From the NCBI RefSeq assembly GCF_000007825.1, contig NC_004722.1:5058001-5122000 (forward strand): DNA of 64,000 nucleotides. Reading direction: 5' to 3'. Positions 25,230 through 35,117 of this stretch are shown piece after piece (the first letter of the stretch is position 1; every line of letters begins with the position of its first letter). Made by a program: the position numbers and the translations under genes. The DNA is from Bacillus cereus ATCC 14579 (lineage in GTDB: Bacteria > Bacillota > Bacilli > Bacillales > Bacillaceae_G). The notes beneath the pieces are model-generated. The model was not told the DNA's origin. It searched no databases and was given only the letters and a program-made list of their open reading frames with translations.

Positions 25230-26123
25230 TTATACTTTTAAGAAGCGACGAATTGACATTACACTTCCCCACATACCGATTAAAGCACCGATTAACACTA
25301 GTAAACCAGCTAATTGGAATACGAATGGACTGTATGGTAGAAGCTCGAAAATTGTTCCGCCAAGTTTTTCATTAAACACACCTTGCAACGAATTATACGT
25401 AATTAGAATTAGGCCAATTGGAATAATTGATCCTAATACTCCTAAGAATAATCCCTCTAGCAAGAATGGCCAACGAATAAACCAGTTTGTTGCACCAACA
25501 AGTTTCATAATTTCAATTTCTGTACTACGAGCATAAATTGTAATTTTAATTGTATTAGAGATTAAGAACATCGCTGTGAATAAAAGACCAGCAATTAACG
25601 CAATCCCAATGTTACGACCAGTTTTTACAGTATCAAATAATCGTTCAACTTGCCCTTTTCCGTACTGAACATTACTAACAAACTGCATTTTTTCAACCTT
25701 CTTCGCGATTGTCGCTGTATCGGTTGGTTCTTTCGCTTTTACAACGAATACGTTTTTAAGTGGGTTATCTTGTTCAAATAACTCAAACGTTTTTCCACTA
25801 TCACCTAAGCTTTTAATTAAACGTTTTAACTCTTCTTCTTTAGAAGAATATTTAATAGAATCTACTTTTGCAATCTTACTCATATCTTCTTCTAATTTCT
25901 TTTGATCCGCTTCTTTTGCAGCTGGATCAATGTGTACACGAATCTCTACATCTTGCTCTACTTTCGTCGCAAAATGGTTCATATTCATAATCGCTGTTAA
26001 AAAGACACCTACAAGTAATAATGTAACTGTTACTGCACTAACAGAAGCAAATGTCATCCATCCGTTACGTGATAGATTCTTTACACCTTCTCGCAAATGT
26101 CGACTAAGGGTCTTAGCCTTCAT
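25230..26123 (-). CDS. ftsX: Cell-division ABC-type permease FtsX
   Basis: About 297 residues from the ATG at 26123 (MKAKTLSRHLREGVKNLSRNGW), with AGGAT upstream. The topology is FtsX-like: one N-terminal helix (VSAVTVTLLLVGVFLTAIMNM), a large extracellular domain (about 55-170), then three helices and a short C-terminus. FtsX with FtsE activates the endopeptidase CwlO during cell elongation in B. subtilis. A CwlO-like protein is encoded at 37050. ftsX overlaps the ftsE end by 11 bp, so the two are co-translated. Confidence 0.93.
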   Translation of the reverse strand: MKAKTLSRHLREGVKNLSRNGWMTFASVSAVTVTLLLVGVFLTAIMNMNHFATKVEQDVEIRVHIDPAAKEADQKKLEEDMSKIAKVDSIKYSSKEEELKRLIKSLGDSGKTFELFEQDNPLKNVFVVKAKEPTDTATIAKKVEKMQFVSNVQYGKGQVERLFDTVKTGRNIGIALIAGLLFTAMFLISNTIKITIYARSTEIEIMKLVGATNWFIRWPFLLEGLFLGVLGSIIPIGLILITYNSLQGVFNEKLGGTIFELLPYSPFVFQLAGLLVLIGALIGMWGSVMSIRRFLKV

Positions 26124-26799
26124 ATCCGTATCCTCCCTCAATCTCATCTCGAACAATTTTTCCGCCTTCAATCGCGATTACACGATGACGGATTGTATTT
26201 ACGATATCTGCATTATGCGTCGCCATAACAATCGTTGTGCCGCGCTCATTAATGCGAGTAAAAATATTCATAATATCAAGAGCTGTTTCAATATCTAAGT
26301 TACCTGTTGGCTCATCGGCAATTACAACCTTTGGTCTATTTACAATTGCTCTTGCAATAGCCACACGTTGTTGCTCCCCGCCCGAAAGCTCACTTGGAAG
26401 TGCGTCTGCACGATCTTCAAGGCCTACAAGACCTAGAACTTCTGTTACACGCTCACGAATTGCATCCGGTTCTTCTTCAATTACTTCTAAAGCAAACGAA
26501 ACATTCTCATATACCGTTAATTTAGGTAGCAATTTGAAATCTTGGAAAATCACGCCTAATTGACGACGGAAATACGGAACATCTCTTTCTGCCAATGTTT
26601 CAATAGTAAGTCCATTTACATTAATAGATCCTGTAGATGGTTTCTCTTCACGATACATCATTTTAATAAATGTAGATTTTCCGGCTCCACTCGGTCCAAC
26701 TACGTATACGAATTCACCTTGTTTAATGTTAACTGTAAGACCAGCAATGGCTTTCATACCATTCGGGTACTCCTTATAAACATTCGTCATTTTTATCAT
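26113..26799 (-). CDS. ftsE: Cell-division ATP-binding protein FtsE
   Basis: A 228-residue ABC ATPase. P-loop GPSGAGKS at 35-42, Q-loop region VIFQDFKLL, signature LSGGEQQRVAIARA, Walker B VVIADEPTGNLD, and H-loop MATHNAD. It is the cytoplasmic partner of FtsX; ATP hydrolysis transmits a signal through FtsX to peptidoglycan hydrolases of the CwlO type. It is the first gene of the two-gene ftsEX operon. The 285 bp upstream to cccB show no further gene. Confidence 0.94.
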   Translation of the reverse strand: MIKMTNVYKEYPNGMKAIAGLTVNIKQGEFVYVVGPSGAGKSTFIKMMYREEKPSTGSINVNGLTIETLAERDVPYFRRQLGVIFQDFKLLPKLTVYENVSFALEVIEEEPDAIRERVTEVLGLVGLEDRADALPSELSGGEQQRVAIARAIVNRPKVVIADEPTGNLDIETALDIMNIFTRINERGTTIVMATHNADIVNTIRHRVIAIEGGKIVRDEIEGGYGYEG

Positions 26800-27044
26800 T
26801 ATTTATCACCCAATACTTAATGATTTTTTTCGAAATACTTTTCTGTACATCTGAAAACAAAAGACATCCTTCATTTTCATTTAGTCATCCTTGTTGAAGA
26901 TAGTTTACTTATGCTTTCTCATAAGCAATACCACTCTATGTAATATATTTCAGCAAAATTCTACAAACCCCATTGTAACATCAAACGGTTTCCAATTTGG
27001 ATACATTTTTGTTACAGTTATGTTACATACCAGAAAAAAGGAAA

Positions 27045-27070
27045 ACGAGTTGACTATATTATCAACTCGT
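27045..27070 (-). terminator. Terminator of cccB
   Basis: ACGAGTTGA and TCAACTCGT form a 9-bp perfect stem with an 8-nt loop, 14 bp after the cccB stop, followed by TTTTCC on the minus strand. Confidence 0.72.
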
Positions 27071-27084
27071 CCATTTCACCTTTT

Positions 27085-27408
27085 TTATTTATGTTCAGCT
27101 AACCATTCAGACACTTTTTTCGCATCTTCACCTTGAATAAGTCCTGGTGACATTGAACCGCGGCCTTTTTTAATAATCTCTTCGATATCTGCAGCGTCGT
27201 ACTTACCGCCTACTTTTCTTAAATCAGGTCCAGTTGCCCCTGATAAATCTGTTGCGTGACATCCCGCACAACTTCTTTGGAAAATTTGTTCTGCGCTGTC
27301 TGTGCTTGCAGACTGTTTCGAAGACTTACTCTCTTCTTTATTTCCGCATGCTCCTAAAGCAAAAACAACCGATGTCCCTAGCGCAATAGCCAACAATTTC
27401 TTTTTCAC
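27085..27408 (-). CDS. cccB: Cytochrome c-551 lipoprotein CccB
   Basis: A 107-residue membrane-anchored cytochrome c. The GTG start at 27408 has GGGGAG upstream. The signal VKKKLLAIALGTSVVFALGAC has a lipobox with the lipidated Cys at 21, then a Ser/Lys-rich spacer, then the haem motif C47-A-G-C50-H51 and axial Met86 (GSMSPGL). It carries electrons in the outer leaflet to terminal oxidases such as cytochrome c oxidase. Location next to ftsEX is conserved in Bacillus. It appears monocistronic. Confidence 0.92.
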   Translation of the reverse strand: MKKKLLAIALGTSVVFALGACGNKEESKSSKQSASTDSAEQIFQRSCAGCHATDLSGATGPDLRKVGGKYDAADIEEIIKKGRGSMSPGLIQGEDAKKVSEWLAEHK

Positions 27409-27723
27409 TTCTATCGCTCCCCATTGTTGATATTCTTTTTATTCCTAACACACTCATTTTCATTATAAGCATTATCTTTATATAGAAAAACTAAGGTGTA
27501 TTTCATATTCCTCAAAAATACAGTGAGAACCTTGATAAAATAATGCTTTCATAAGTTGTTTCAATTCTGTGAACAACTTAAAAAACTCCTATAAAGCATC
27601 CTTTTTAAAAGGAAAATTAGAAAGTTCTATATAAATCTTTACCATATTACCGCTCTATTTTACTATTCTCTACTTTTTACAAAACAATATACAGCATTGT
27701 AATCTACATATAATCCCATCAAA
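27409..27723. other. Intergenic region without recognised gene
   Basis: Together with the two hairpins that follow, the stretch between cccB and prfB is 439 bp. This part holds the minus-strand promoter region of cccB and otherwise AT-rich sequence; I see no reading frame with a ribosome binding site and no known RNA family. A plus-strand hairpin with a T-run at 27817 would end any transcript crossing this region rightwards. Confidence 0.5.
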
Positions 27724-27752
27724 AAGAGAAGTTGTCGTTTCCAACTTCTCTT
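27724..27752 (-). terminator. Terminator of secA-prfB operon
   Basis: AAGAGAAGTTG pairs with CAACTTCTCTT (11 bp, loop 7 nt) and on the minus strand is followed by TTT. It lies about 95 bp after the prfB stop. Confidence 0.7.
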
Positions 27753-27816
27753 CCTCTTTACTTCATCTATAAAAATAAAATCAAATTCTTTATATCCTCT
27801 ATTGTCCTCAGCATGC

Positions 27817-27841
27817 GCCAACAATTTCGTTGGCTTTTTTT
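27817..27841 (+). terminator. Plus-oriented terminator-like hairpin
   Basis: GCCAAC-AATTTC-GTTGGC followed by seven Ts on the plus strand, immediately beyond the prfB stop. No plus-strand gene lies upstream in the 430-bp gap, so its transcript is unknown. Confidence 0.5.
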
Positions 27842-27847
27842 CGCTTA

Positions 27848-28946
27848 TTAGATGCGAGAACGTAAGTAAGCATCAATAAATGGATCAATCTCTCCATCCA
27901 TAACAGCTTGTACGTTACCAACCTCCGTATTTGTACGATGGTCTTTTACAAGAGAATACGGGTGGAATACGTAAGAACGGATTTGGCTACCCCATCCGAT
28001 TTCTTTTTGCTCTCCGCGAATTTCATCTAATTCTGCTTGTTGCTCTTCTAGTTTCTTTTGATATAATTTCGCTTTTAACATTTTCATCGCATGCTCACGG
28101 TTTTTAATTTGAGAGCGCTCCGACTGACATGTTACAACCGTATTTGTCGGTGTATGTGTAATACGAACTGCTGAATCTGTCGTATTTACGTGCTGTCCAC
28201 CAGCTCCACTTGCTCGGTACGTATCAATTTTTAAATCTTCTGTACGTACTTCGATTTCAACTTCATCATTGAACTCTGGTACAACTTCACAAGATACGAA
28301 TGATGTATGACGACGCCCTGAAGAATCGAATGGTGAAATACGTACAAGACGATGTACACCTTTCTCTGCTTTTAAGTAACCGTAAGCGTTATGACCTTTA
28401 ATTAATAAAGTTACACTCTTAATACCAGCTTCATCACCTGGTAAATAGTCAACCGTTTCTACTTTGAATCCGCGTTTTTCAGCCCAGCGTGTGTACATAC
28501 GTAATAGCATAGAACCCCAGTCTTGTGACTCAGTTCCACCTGCACCTGGATGTAATTCTAAAATCGCATTATTTTTATCATAAGGATCACTTAATAGTAA
28601 CTGAAGCTCATACTCATTCATTTCTTGAATTAAGCCTTTTACTTCTGATTCTAATTCCTCATGTAAATCTTCATCATACTCTTCTTTTAAAAGCTCATGC
28701 GTGATTTCTAAATTTTCGAACGTCTCATCTAACTGACGGAACTTTCCAACCATATCTTTTAACGCATTCGCTTCATTAATTACAGCTTGTGCGCCTTGTT
28801 GGTCATCCCAAAATCCTGCGCCCATCATTTTCTCTTCTAATTCTGCAATTTGTTTCTCCTTAGTAGGGAGGTCAAAGAGACCCCCTAAAAGCCGCTAATC
28901 GCTTAGCCATTTTCTCTAATTCCTGTCTAATTTCTACTAATTCCAT
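27848..28946 (-). CDS. prfB: Peptide chain release factor RF2, programmed +1 frameshift
   Basis: Codons 1-24 run from the ATG at 28946 to CTT (28877-28875), then an in-frame TGA (28874-28872). Shifting +1 over that site (CTT-T-GAC) continues into a frame of 341 codons ending at 27848, giving 365 residues. AGGGGG sits just upstream of the CTT-TGA-C, the internal Shine-Dalgarno that stimulates the shift. RF2 reads UGA and UAA; the in-frame UGA makes expression autoregulatory. The anticodon-like SPF tripeptide is at about 204-206 and the catalytic GGQ at about 249-251. The gene lies 145 bp downstream of secA, as in B. subtilis. Confidence 0.96.
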
Positions 28947-29091
28947 TTCCTTCACCTCTATGTAATTACTGTTACTTTCGTATGAAAACAAGGGAAACTC
29001 TCTCCACTTATTACGGAAGAGAGTTTAATCCTTCTTAATTATACATTTTTGATATAAAAGTTTGCAAAACAGCCAAAGCTACCGTCCTATA

Positions 29092-31599
29092 TTACTGAAC
29101 GATACCACAGCAGTTTTTATATTTTTTACCACTACCACATTTACATAAATCGTTGCGGCCCACTTGGTCACCTTTTACAACTGGCTTTTTCTTTGCTTCT
29201 TCGCCATCGCTAGAAGGATGAACAGCTTCACCTTGAACAACTTCTTGACGTTCTAAGTTTTGTTCAATTTCAGCTTTCATAATGTAACGAGAAATTTCCT
29301 CTTCAATAGAAGCAACCATTGACTCGAACATCGCGAACCCTTCCATTTGGTACTCACGAAGTGGATCGATTTGACCGTAAGCACGTAAATGAATACCTTC
29401 ACGAAGGTGATCCATCGCATCAATATGCTCTGTCCATTTCGTATCTACAACGCGGAATACAACAACCTTCTCAAACTCACGCATTTGCTCTTCTGGCATA
29501 AGCTTTTCTTTTTCATTGTATCGCTCAATTAATTTCTCAATAATTGGCTCGCTCATTTCCTCAGGAGCAAGGCGACGTAATTCTTCTTCTTTTACATCTC
29601 CGTCTTGAAGAAGGTTTGTATTTAAGTAGTCAACAAGACCTTTAATGTTCCAATCTTCTTCAATTTCCTCTTGTGTATGAAGAGCAACAGCACGTTCTAC
29701 TGTAGATTTCATCATACCTTCAATAATGCCGCGTAAGTTGTCAGACTCCATTACCTCTTGACGCTGTTTGTAAATAACTTCACGTTGCTGACGAAGTACA
29801 TCATCATATTGCAGTAACTGCTTACGTGCATCATAGTTATTTCCTTCAACACGTTTTTGTGCAGATTCTACCGCACGAGAAACCATTTTACTTTCAATCG
29901 GCTGAGAATCATCCATACCAAGGCGGTCCATCATTGCTTTCATATTATCTGAACCAAATCGGCGCATTAATTCATCTTCCATCGATAAGTAGAACTGCGT
30001 AACACCAGGGTCCCCTTGACGACCAGCACGACCACGTAACTGATTATCAATACGACGACTTTCGTGACGCTCTGTACCGATAACTGCTAAACCAACGTTT
30101 TTCACATCGTCTCCAAGCTTAATATCTGTACCACGACCTGCCATGTTCGTCGCGATTGTTACAGCACCTTTAATACCAGCCTCTGCAATGATATCTGCTT
30201 CACGAGCATGGTTTTTCGCATTTAAGATGTTATGACGTACACCTTTACGCGTTAACATTTTTGAAATAAGCTCTGAAGTTTCAATTGCAACTGTACCTAC
30301 AAGAACAGGTTGTCCTTTTTTATGACGATTTACAATATCCTCAACAACAGCATTGAACTTACCTTCCATTGATTTAAAGATTAAATCGGCACGATCATCA
30401 CGAATAATCGGTTTGTTTGTCGGAATTACAATAACGTTCATATTGTAAATGTTACGGAATTCCTCTTCCTCTGTTTTCGCTGTACCAGTCATACCAGATA
30501 ATTTTTCATACATACGGAAGTAGTTCTGGAATGTAATTGTTGCAAGCGTCATGCTTTCATTTTGAATTTCTACACCTTCTTTTGCTTCAATCGCTTGGTG
30601 TAATCCTTCGCTATAACGACGACCTTTCATAAGACGACCAGTGAATTGGTCTACAATTACGATTTCGCCTTCTTGTACAACATAATCTGTATCACGATGC
30701 ATAACAACGTGTGCACGAAGCCCCTGATTAATATGGTGAAGAAGTGCTACATGTTTTAAATCGAATAAGTTTTCAATATGGAAAGCTTTCTCTGCTTTCG
30801 TAATACCATCTTCTGTTAGCATTACATTTTTCGTTTTCACATCAAATGAATAATCTTTTTCATTTTCTAACGTACGAACAAATGCATTTGCAAACATGTA
30901 TAGCTCTGTTGATTTTTGAGCTTGTCCTGAAATAATAAGCGGCGTACGTGCTTCATCGACTAAAATAGAATCGACTTCATCGATAATAGCAAAGTGAAGT
31001 GGACGTTGAACGCACTCCTCTTTATATAAACCCATGTTATCACGTAAGTAATCGAATCCAAGCTCATTATTTGTGCTATACGTAATATCAGCAGCATAAG
31101 CCTCTTGTTTCTCTTCGCGTGACATACTATTTAAGTTAATTCCTACCGTTAAGCCAAGGAACTCATGAAGTTGTCCCATTTCGCTCGCATCACGTTGTGC
31201 TAAATATTCATTGACTGTAACAACGTGAACACCTTTTCCTGTTAAAGCATTTAAATATACAGGTAATGTAGATGTTAACGTTTTACCTTCACCCGTTTTC
31301 ATCTCAGAAATATTCCCTTCATGTAAGGCAATACCACCCATTAACTGTACGCCATATGGACGCATTCCAAGAACACGAGTTGCCGCTTCGCGAACAACTG
31401 CAAAAGCTTCAGGTAGTAAATCATCTACTGTTTCACCTTTTGTTAGACGTTCTTTAAATTCAAGCGTCTTTCCTTTTAATTGTTCATCAGTTAGTGGCTT
31501 AATAGATGACTCTAATGCATCAATTTGCTCAACTGTCTTTTGCATACGTTTAATTTGGCGTTGATTTACATCAAACACCTTTTTTAAAATACCGATCAT
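29092..31599 (-). CDS. secA: Preprotein translocase ATPase SecA
   Basis: An 835-residue motor of the Sec pathway. The DEAD-type helicase core starts with EMKTGEGKTL (Walker A, about 100-108), DEVDSILVDEARTPL follows at about 207, and the second RecA domain has ATNMAGRGTDIKLG and QLRGRAGRQGD. The preprotein-crosslinking domain lies between residues of about 220 and 370. The C-terminus has the zinc-binding tail CKCGSGKKYKNCC that contacts SecB or lipid. SecA drives secreted proteins through SecYEG. Operon with prfB; hpf is upstream with its own terminator. Confidence 0.97.
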   Translation of the reverse strand: MIGILKKVFDVNQRQIKRMQKTVEQIDALESSIKPLTDEQLKGKTLEFKERLTKGETVDDLLPEAFAVVREAATRVLGMRPYGVQLMGGIALHEGNISEMKTGEGKTLTSTLPVYLNALTGKGVHVVTVNEYLAQRDASEMGQLHEFLGLTVGINLNSMSREEKQEAYAADITYSTNNELGFDYLRDNMGLYKEECVQRPLHFAIIDEVDSILVDEARTPLIISGQAQKSTELYMFANAFVRTLENEKDYSFDVKTKNVMLTEDGITKAEKAFHIENLFDLKHVALLHHINQGLRAHVVMHRDTDYVVQEGEIVIVDQFTGRLMKGRRYSEGLHQAIEAKEGVEIQNESMTLATITFQNYFRMYEKLSGMTGTAKTEEEEFRNIYNMNVIVIPTNKPIIRDDRADLIFKSMEGKFNAVVEDIVNRHKKGQPVLVGTVAIETSELISKMLTRKGVRHNILNAKNHAREADIIAEAGIKGAVTIATNMAGRGTDIKLGDDVKNVGLAVIGTERHESRRIDNQLRGRAGRQGDPGVTQFYLSMEDELMRRFGSDNMKAMMDRLGMDDSQPIESKMVSRAVESAQKRVEGNNYDARKQLLQYDDVLRQQREVIYKQRQEVMESDNLRGIIEGMMKSTVERAVALHTQEEIEEDWNIKGLVDYLNTNLLQDGDVKEEELRRLAPEEMSEPIIEKLIERYNEKEKLMPEEQMREFEKVVVFRVVDTKWTEHIDAMDHLREGIHLRAYGQIDPLREYQMEGFAMFESMVASIEEEISRYIMKAEIEQNLERQEVVQGEAVHPSSDGEEAKKKPVVKGDQVGRNDLCKCGSGKKYKNCCGIVQ

Positions 31600-31838
31600 A
31601 GGAAATACGCTCCTCTTTTTATTAAAATAAAACTTCCGATTGTTTTTCTTTTTCTCTATTACAATCAGTCGTTATAAAAATCAAATGTATGTTATGCCAA
31701 TTTTTCTCCTAATTAAAAAAACTAAAATGTATATACCTAATGATAATTGTAACACTTGTCTTATAACTATGACAACAATCGGCCGATTGTCTCGTTCTAA
31801 ATTAAGAAAAGTTTTTTAAAAATCTATTTTCAGCAAAA

Positions 31839-31866
31839 AAAGCGCAGCCTCATTCGGCTGCGCTTT
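31839..31866 (-). terminator. Terminator of hpf
   Basis: AAAGCGCAGCC and GGCTGCGCTTT form a perfect GC-rich 11-bp stem with a 6-nt loop followed by a T-run on the minus strand, 7 bp after the hpf stop. Confidence 0.85.
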
Positions 31867-31873
31867 CGAATTA

Positions 31874-32416
31874 TTATTTAGTTTCGATTAAACCGTATTT
31901 CCCATCTTTACGGCCATATACAACATTAGTTTCGTTTGTATCAGCATTTGTGAAGACGAAGAAATTATGTCCTAGCATATCCATTTGTAGGATTGCCTCT
32001 TCAACGTCCATCGGTTTTAAATCGAATCGTTTTGTACGTACAAGTTCTAATTCATCTTCTTCTACCTCATCCAAAACAGCTACTGCTTCTGGAAGGATAA
32101 AGTTCGTTTTTATAGAACCTTTCTCACGTAACTTACGATTTACTTTTGTTTTATGTTTACGAATTTGTCGCTCAATTTTATCAACTACTAAATCGATAGC
32201 AGCGTACATATCGCTATTAGTTTCTTCTGCACGAAGTAATAAATCAGTAAATGGGATTGTTACCTCGACACGTTGCTTGTCAGAGTATACTTTTAAATTA
32301 ACTTTAATCTCTGGGAATGTATCAAAATAACGCTCTAACTTACTTAGTTTTTTCTCTACATATTCCTTTAATGCTGGAGTTACTTCAATATTTTCACCAC
32401 GAATGTTGAATTTCAT
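31874..32416 (-). CDS. hpf: Long-form ribosome hibernation promoting factor
   Basis: A 180-residue protein with an N-terminal HPF/RaiA domain (MKFNIRGENIEVTPALKEYVEKKLSKLERYF) of about 100 residues and the C-terminal dimerisation domain of the long form (RTKRFDLKPMDVEEAILQMDMLGHNFFVFTNADT). It joins two 70S ribosomes into inactive 100S dimers in stationary phase. A weak sigma-H-like pair (AAGGAGT and CGAAAT) lies 35-61 bp upstream on the minus strand; B. subtilis yvyD also has stress-sigma promoters. secA follows. Confidence 0.93.
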   Translation of the reverse strand: MKFNIRGENIEVTPALKEYVEKKLSKLERYFDTFPEIKVNLKVYSDKQRVEVTIPFTDLLLRAEETNSDMYAAIDLVVDKIERQIRKHKTKVNRKLREKGSIKTNFILPEAVAVLDEVEEDELELVRTKRFDLKPMDVEEAILQMDMLGHNFFVFTNADTNETNVVYGRKDGKYGLIETK

Positions 32417-32651
32417 AGATGAATTCCTCCTTTCAAGCCTATGTACTATAATTTCGACATTGGCTTAAAAACTCCTTCTAACTTTTTTAAAAAAATTAGT
32501 GGAATTGCGATTTTTTTATCGTTTTTTGTTGAAATGAAAAGATGCATCGTTTCTATCTTTATTTTATCCTATTAACATCGTGAATAACGAATATTTCTGT
32601 GGACAATTCGTTACAGAAAAGAAACAACTTTTTGACAACTTACCCTATAAC
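32417..32651. other. hpf upstream region
   Basis: The 323-bp gap between hpf and the cold-shock gene holds the hpf promoter region (weak sigma-H-like boxes at 32451-32477) and the csp terminator at 32652. No further gene is visible. Confidence 0.45.
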
Positions 32652-32680
32652 AAAAACCCCCTTGCGAAAAACAAGAGGTT
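32652..32680 (-). terminator. Terminator of cold-shock gene
   Basis: On the minus strand CCTCTTG pairs with CAAGGGG and is followed by TTTTTG; about 60 bp after the csp stop. Confidence 0.6.
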
Positions 32681-32739
32681 CTACTACATATATATAACGT
32701 TGCCACAAACGCAGCTTTCTCTTCCCAAAACAATATACC

Positions 32740-32943
32740 CTACAGTTTCACAACATTAGCTGCTTGTGGTCCACGTGCTCCATCTACAATGTCAAACTCT
32801 ACTTGTTGCCCTTCTTCCAATGACTTATACCCATCTTGTTGAATAGCAGAAAAATGGACAAATACATCGTCACCATCTTCACGCTCAATAAACCCAAATC
32901 CCTTTTCTGCATTGAACCATTTCACTCTTCCTTGCATGTTCAT
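32740..32943 (-). CDS. Cold-shock protein (Csp family)
   Basis: A 67-residue OB-fold protein. RNP1 is GFGFIER and RNP2 DVFVHFSAI, with [15 protein letters not shown] and the C-terminal [10 protein letters not shown], all typical of Bacillus CspA-E proteins. It binds single-stranded RNA and DNA and acts as an RNA chaperone. The first ATG (32943) has AAGGG 7 bases upstream; MQGRVKWF at 32937 is an alternative. Which of the paralogues it is (CspA-E) cannot be told. Confidence 0.93.
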
Positions 32944-33063
32944 TCCATTCCCTTCACTCTAAAAATCAGGGCATTCGCCCCATATTTTGACTATAACGAA
33001 TGACAACATATGAAGTCAAAGAAGACTTATCGCCTTTTTATTATCGCTTTCGACACTGTCATA

Positions 33064-33768
33064 TTAACTTCTACAAAGTGTCAAACTAGATACTTCCCTT
33101 GCCCCTCTTTCATATAACAAACTTCCGATTTGCCTAACTGTACTCCCTGTCGTATACACGTCATCAACGAGTAAAATATGTTGCCCAGAAAACATCTCTT
33201 CTCCCTGAAAATAAAAAGGATTGCTTCCTGACACCCTTTCTTTACGTGTCTTCTTACTTTGCTTTTCTGTTTCCCTTCTTCTTAATGATGGATAAGAAAT
33301 TTTGACAGGCAAACAAGTTGCTAATAACTCAGCTTGATTAAAACCACGTTCAATTTCCCTTTCCTTACTAAGCGGAACAGCGATAACAGTTGAAACATTG
33401 GCAAAACACTTTTGAAATAAACTTCGAAAAGGACGATAAAAAATGTGCACTAACTCTGCATCCCCCCGAAACTTAAACTGCGCTACTATTTCTTTCATCT
33501 CATCATCATACATATATAACGAACGGTTTTTAAAAGAACGATACTTCTCCTCTTTCATCCACCTTATACAATCTATACAAATACCGTCTTCTTGAAATGA
33601 GGCAGGAACAAATTCTAAAGGTCGCCCGCACTCCATGCAAATTTCTCCTATAATATAGGAAAGTTTCTGCTCACATCTATCACATATATATTTTCTATGA
33701 CACTTTACAAAAAAAGTGTACCAACTAACCTTTTCTACAAAACACTCATCACAAAGTAAACAATGCAT
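33064..33768 (-). CDS. comFC: ComFC amidophosphoribosyltransferase-like competence protein
   Basis: A 234-residue protein. The N-terminal zinc finger has CLLCDEC, CHRKYICDRC and CMECGRP; the C-terminal phosphoribosyltransferase domain has the PRPP loop LLVDDVYTTGSTV and the helix ERGFNQAELLA. ComFC acts with ComFA in transformation of single-stranded DNA. It overlaps the comFA stop by one base (TAATG). The comFB gene found between them in B. subtilis is absent. Confidence 0.9.
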   Translation of the reverse strand: MHCLLCDECFVEKVSWYTFFVKCHRKYICDRCEQKLSYIIGEICMECGRPLEFVPASFQEDGICIDCIRWMKEEKYRSFKNRSLYMYDDEMKEIVAQFKFRGDAELVHIFYRPFRSLFQKCFANVSTVIAVPLSKEREIERGFNQAELLATCLPVKISYPSLRRRETEKQSKKTRKERVSGSNPFYFQGEEMFSGQHILLVDDVYTTGSTVRQIGSLLYERGAREVSSLTLCRS

Positions 33769-35117
33769 TAATCGATCAATCCTTGTTCTTTCGCATTTTT
33801 ATTCATACCTTGAATATGTTTTTTCGCGCGCACCATCGCCTCTGTCTTGCCATAGTGAAAATAAATGACCTCTCCATACGGTGCTTCAAAGCTCCGCCCT
33901 GCTCGGCCCGCAATTTGTACGAGCGCACTTTCTGAAAATATTTCTTCTTCCGCCCCTAAAACTGCAACTTGCAAATTTATCACCGTTACGCCTCGCTCTA
34001 AAATTGTCGTTGTAACTAATAATGGGATTTCTCCCTTTCTGAACGCTGCGACTTTCTCTTTTCTCATCGGATCTTCTGCATGTACCCCTTCAACTTTATT
34101 ATGCAATGATTTCAATAACGAGCTTATTTCTTCTATATATCGTACATGGGGAACGAATAAAAAAACAGGATACTTTTTGTTTAAGTACATCTTTAACCAT
34201 TGTAGTAAAACTCGAGGAATTCTTTCACGGTTGAGGCTTTTCTTCCAATTTCCGCACCAGCAAAATAGGGGAACTGGCAACGGATGACGGTGATATCGTC
34301 CAGAAACAATAACACCTTTTTGTTCACCTTTTCTAAATTTTCGCTTCCACGTTTCATCTGGAGTCGCAGTTAAATAAATACGCGCCGCTTTTTCTTTCAT
34401 CGCTTGTTTTACCGCGTACTGTAACATTTGATCTGCACAATATGGAAAAGCATCTATCTCATCTACAACTATGACATGAAACGCCCTATAATAACGTAAT
34501 AATTGATGCGTGGTCGCAACGACTAGTACTGCATCTTTTTCTTTATCTACACTCCCTCCATATAAAGCCGCTACCTTTATATATGGAAATACTTTTTGTA
34601 ATCTCGGTGCTAATTCCAAAACAACATCCGTTCTTGGCGTTGCGATACAAACTCTTTCTCCTTTTTGAAGCGCTTCGTTAATACCGTAAAACAACATCTC
34701 TGTTTTCCCAGCCCCGCATACAGCCCAAATAAAAAATGATTCTTTTTGCTTAATAGCCTCTATAACTCCTTGCGCCGCCAAATTCTGGCCAGTAGACAAC
34801 GTCCCGTTCCACTGTAACAAATTTGAATTCTTTTCTCTCTTTCTTTCAGCAATCCCGCGAACAAGTACAGCACATTCACTTACTCTCCCCATCGTTATAC
34901 ACTTCCGGCAATATGTGCACACTTTACTGCATCTTTTACATAAAAACGACGCAAATAGCCGCCGATCTACATTTCCACAGCGTTGGCACATATATTTAGA
35001 ATTCTTCTTTTTTACACCTTGTACACATACGATCTCTCCCTTTTTTTTCAAATCGTTTAATTTCCTCTGTAAATCTGAAGAAAGTTCTTCTAATAGCAAC
35101 TGTTTTCCCGCTACCAT
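33768..35117 (-). CDS. comFA: ComFA DNA-uptake helicase
   Basis: About 449 residues from the ATG at 35117, with GGAGGTGATT upstream; B. subtilis ComFA is 463. A four-cysteine zinc finger (CQRC, CKRC and following CTYC) precedes the DEAD-like core: Walker A AVCGAGKTEML, DEIDAF (motif II), TATPDETW (III), and QIAGRAGRS (VI). It drives single-stranded DNA through the ComEC channel at the inner face of the membrane. An IS200/IS605 element lies 94 bp upstream. A promoter TTTACG-17-TATAGT remains between the element and the gene (weak match). Confidence 0.92.
   Translation of the reverse strand: MVAGKQLLLEELSSDLQRKLNDLKKKGEIVCVQGVKKKNSKYMCQRCGNVDRRLFASFLCKRCSKVCTYCRKCITMGRVSECAVLVRGIAERKREKNSNLLQWNGTLSTGQNLAAQGVIEAIKQKESFFIWAVCGAGKTEMLFYGINEALQKGERVCIATPRTDVVLELAPRLQKVFPYIKVAALYGGSVDKEKDAVLVVATTHQLLRYYRAFHVIVVDEIDAFPYCADQMLQYAVKQAMKEKAARIYLTATPDETWKRKFRKGEQKGVIVSGRYHRHPLPVPLFCWCGNWKKSLNRERIPRVLLQWLKMYLNKKYPVFLFVPHVRYIEEISSLLKSLHNKVEGVHAEDPMRKEKVAAFRKGEIPLLVTTTILERGVTVINLQVAVLGAEEEIFSESALVQIAGRAGRSFEAPYGEVIYFHYGKTEAMVRAKKHIQGMNKNAKEQGLID

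Noticed and set aside
27848..28828. prfB as a 326-residue protein starting at 28828
   Set aside because: The upstream ATG at 28946 with the AGGGGG-CTT-TGA-C site gives the full 365-residue RF2.
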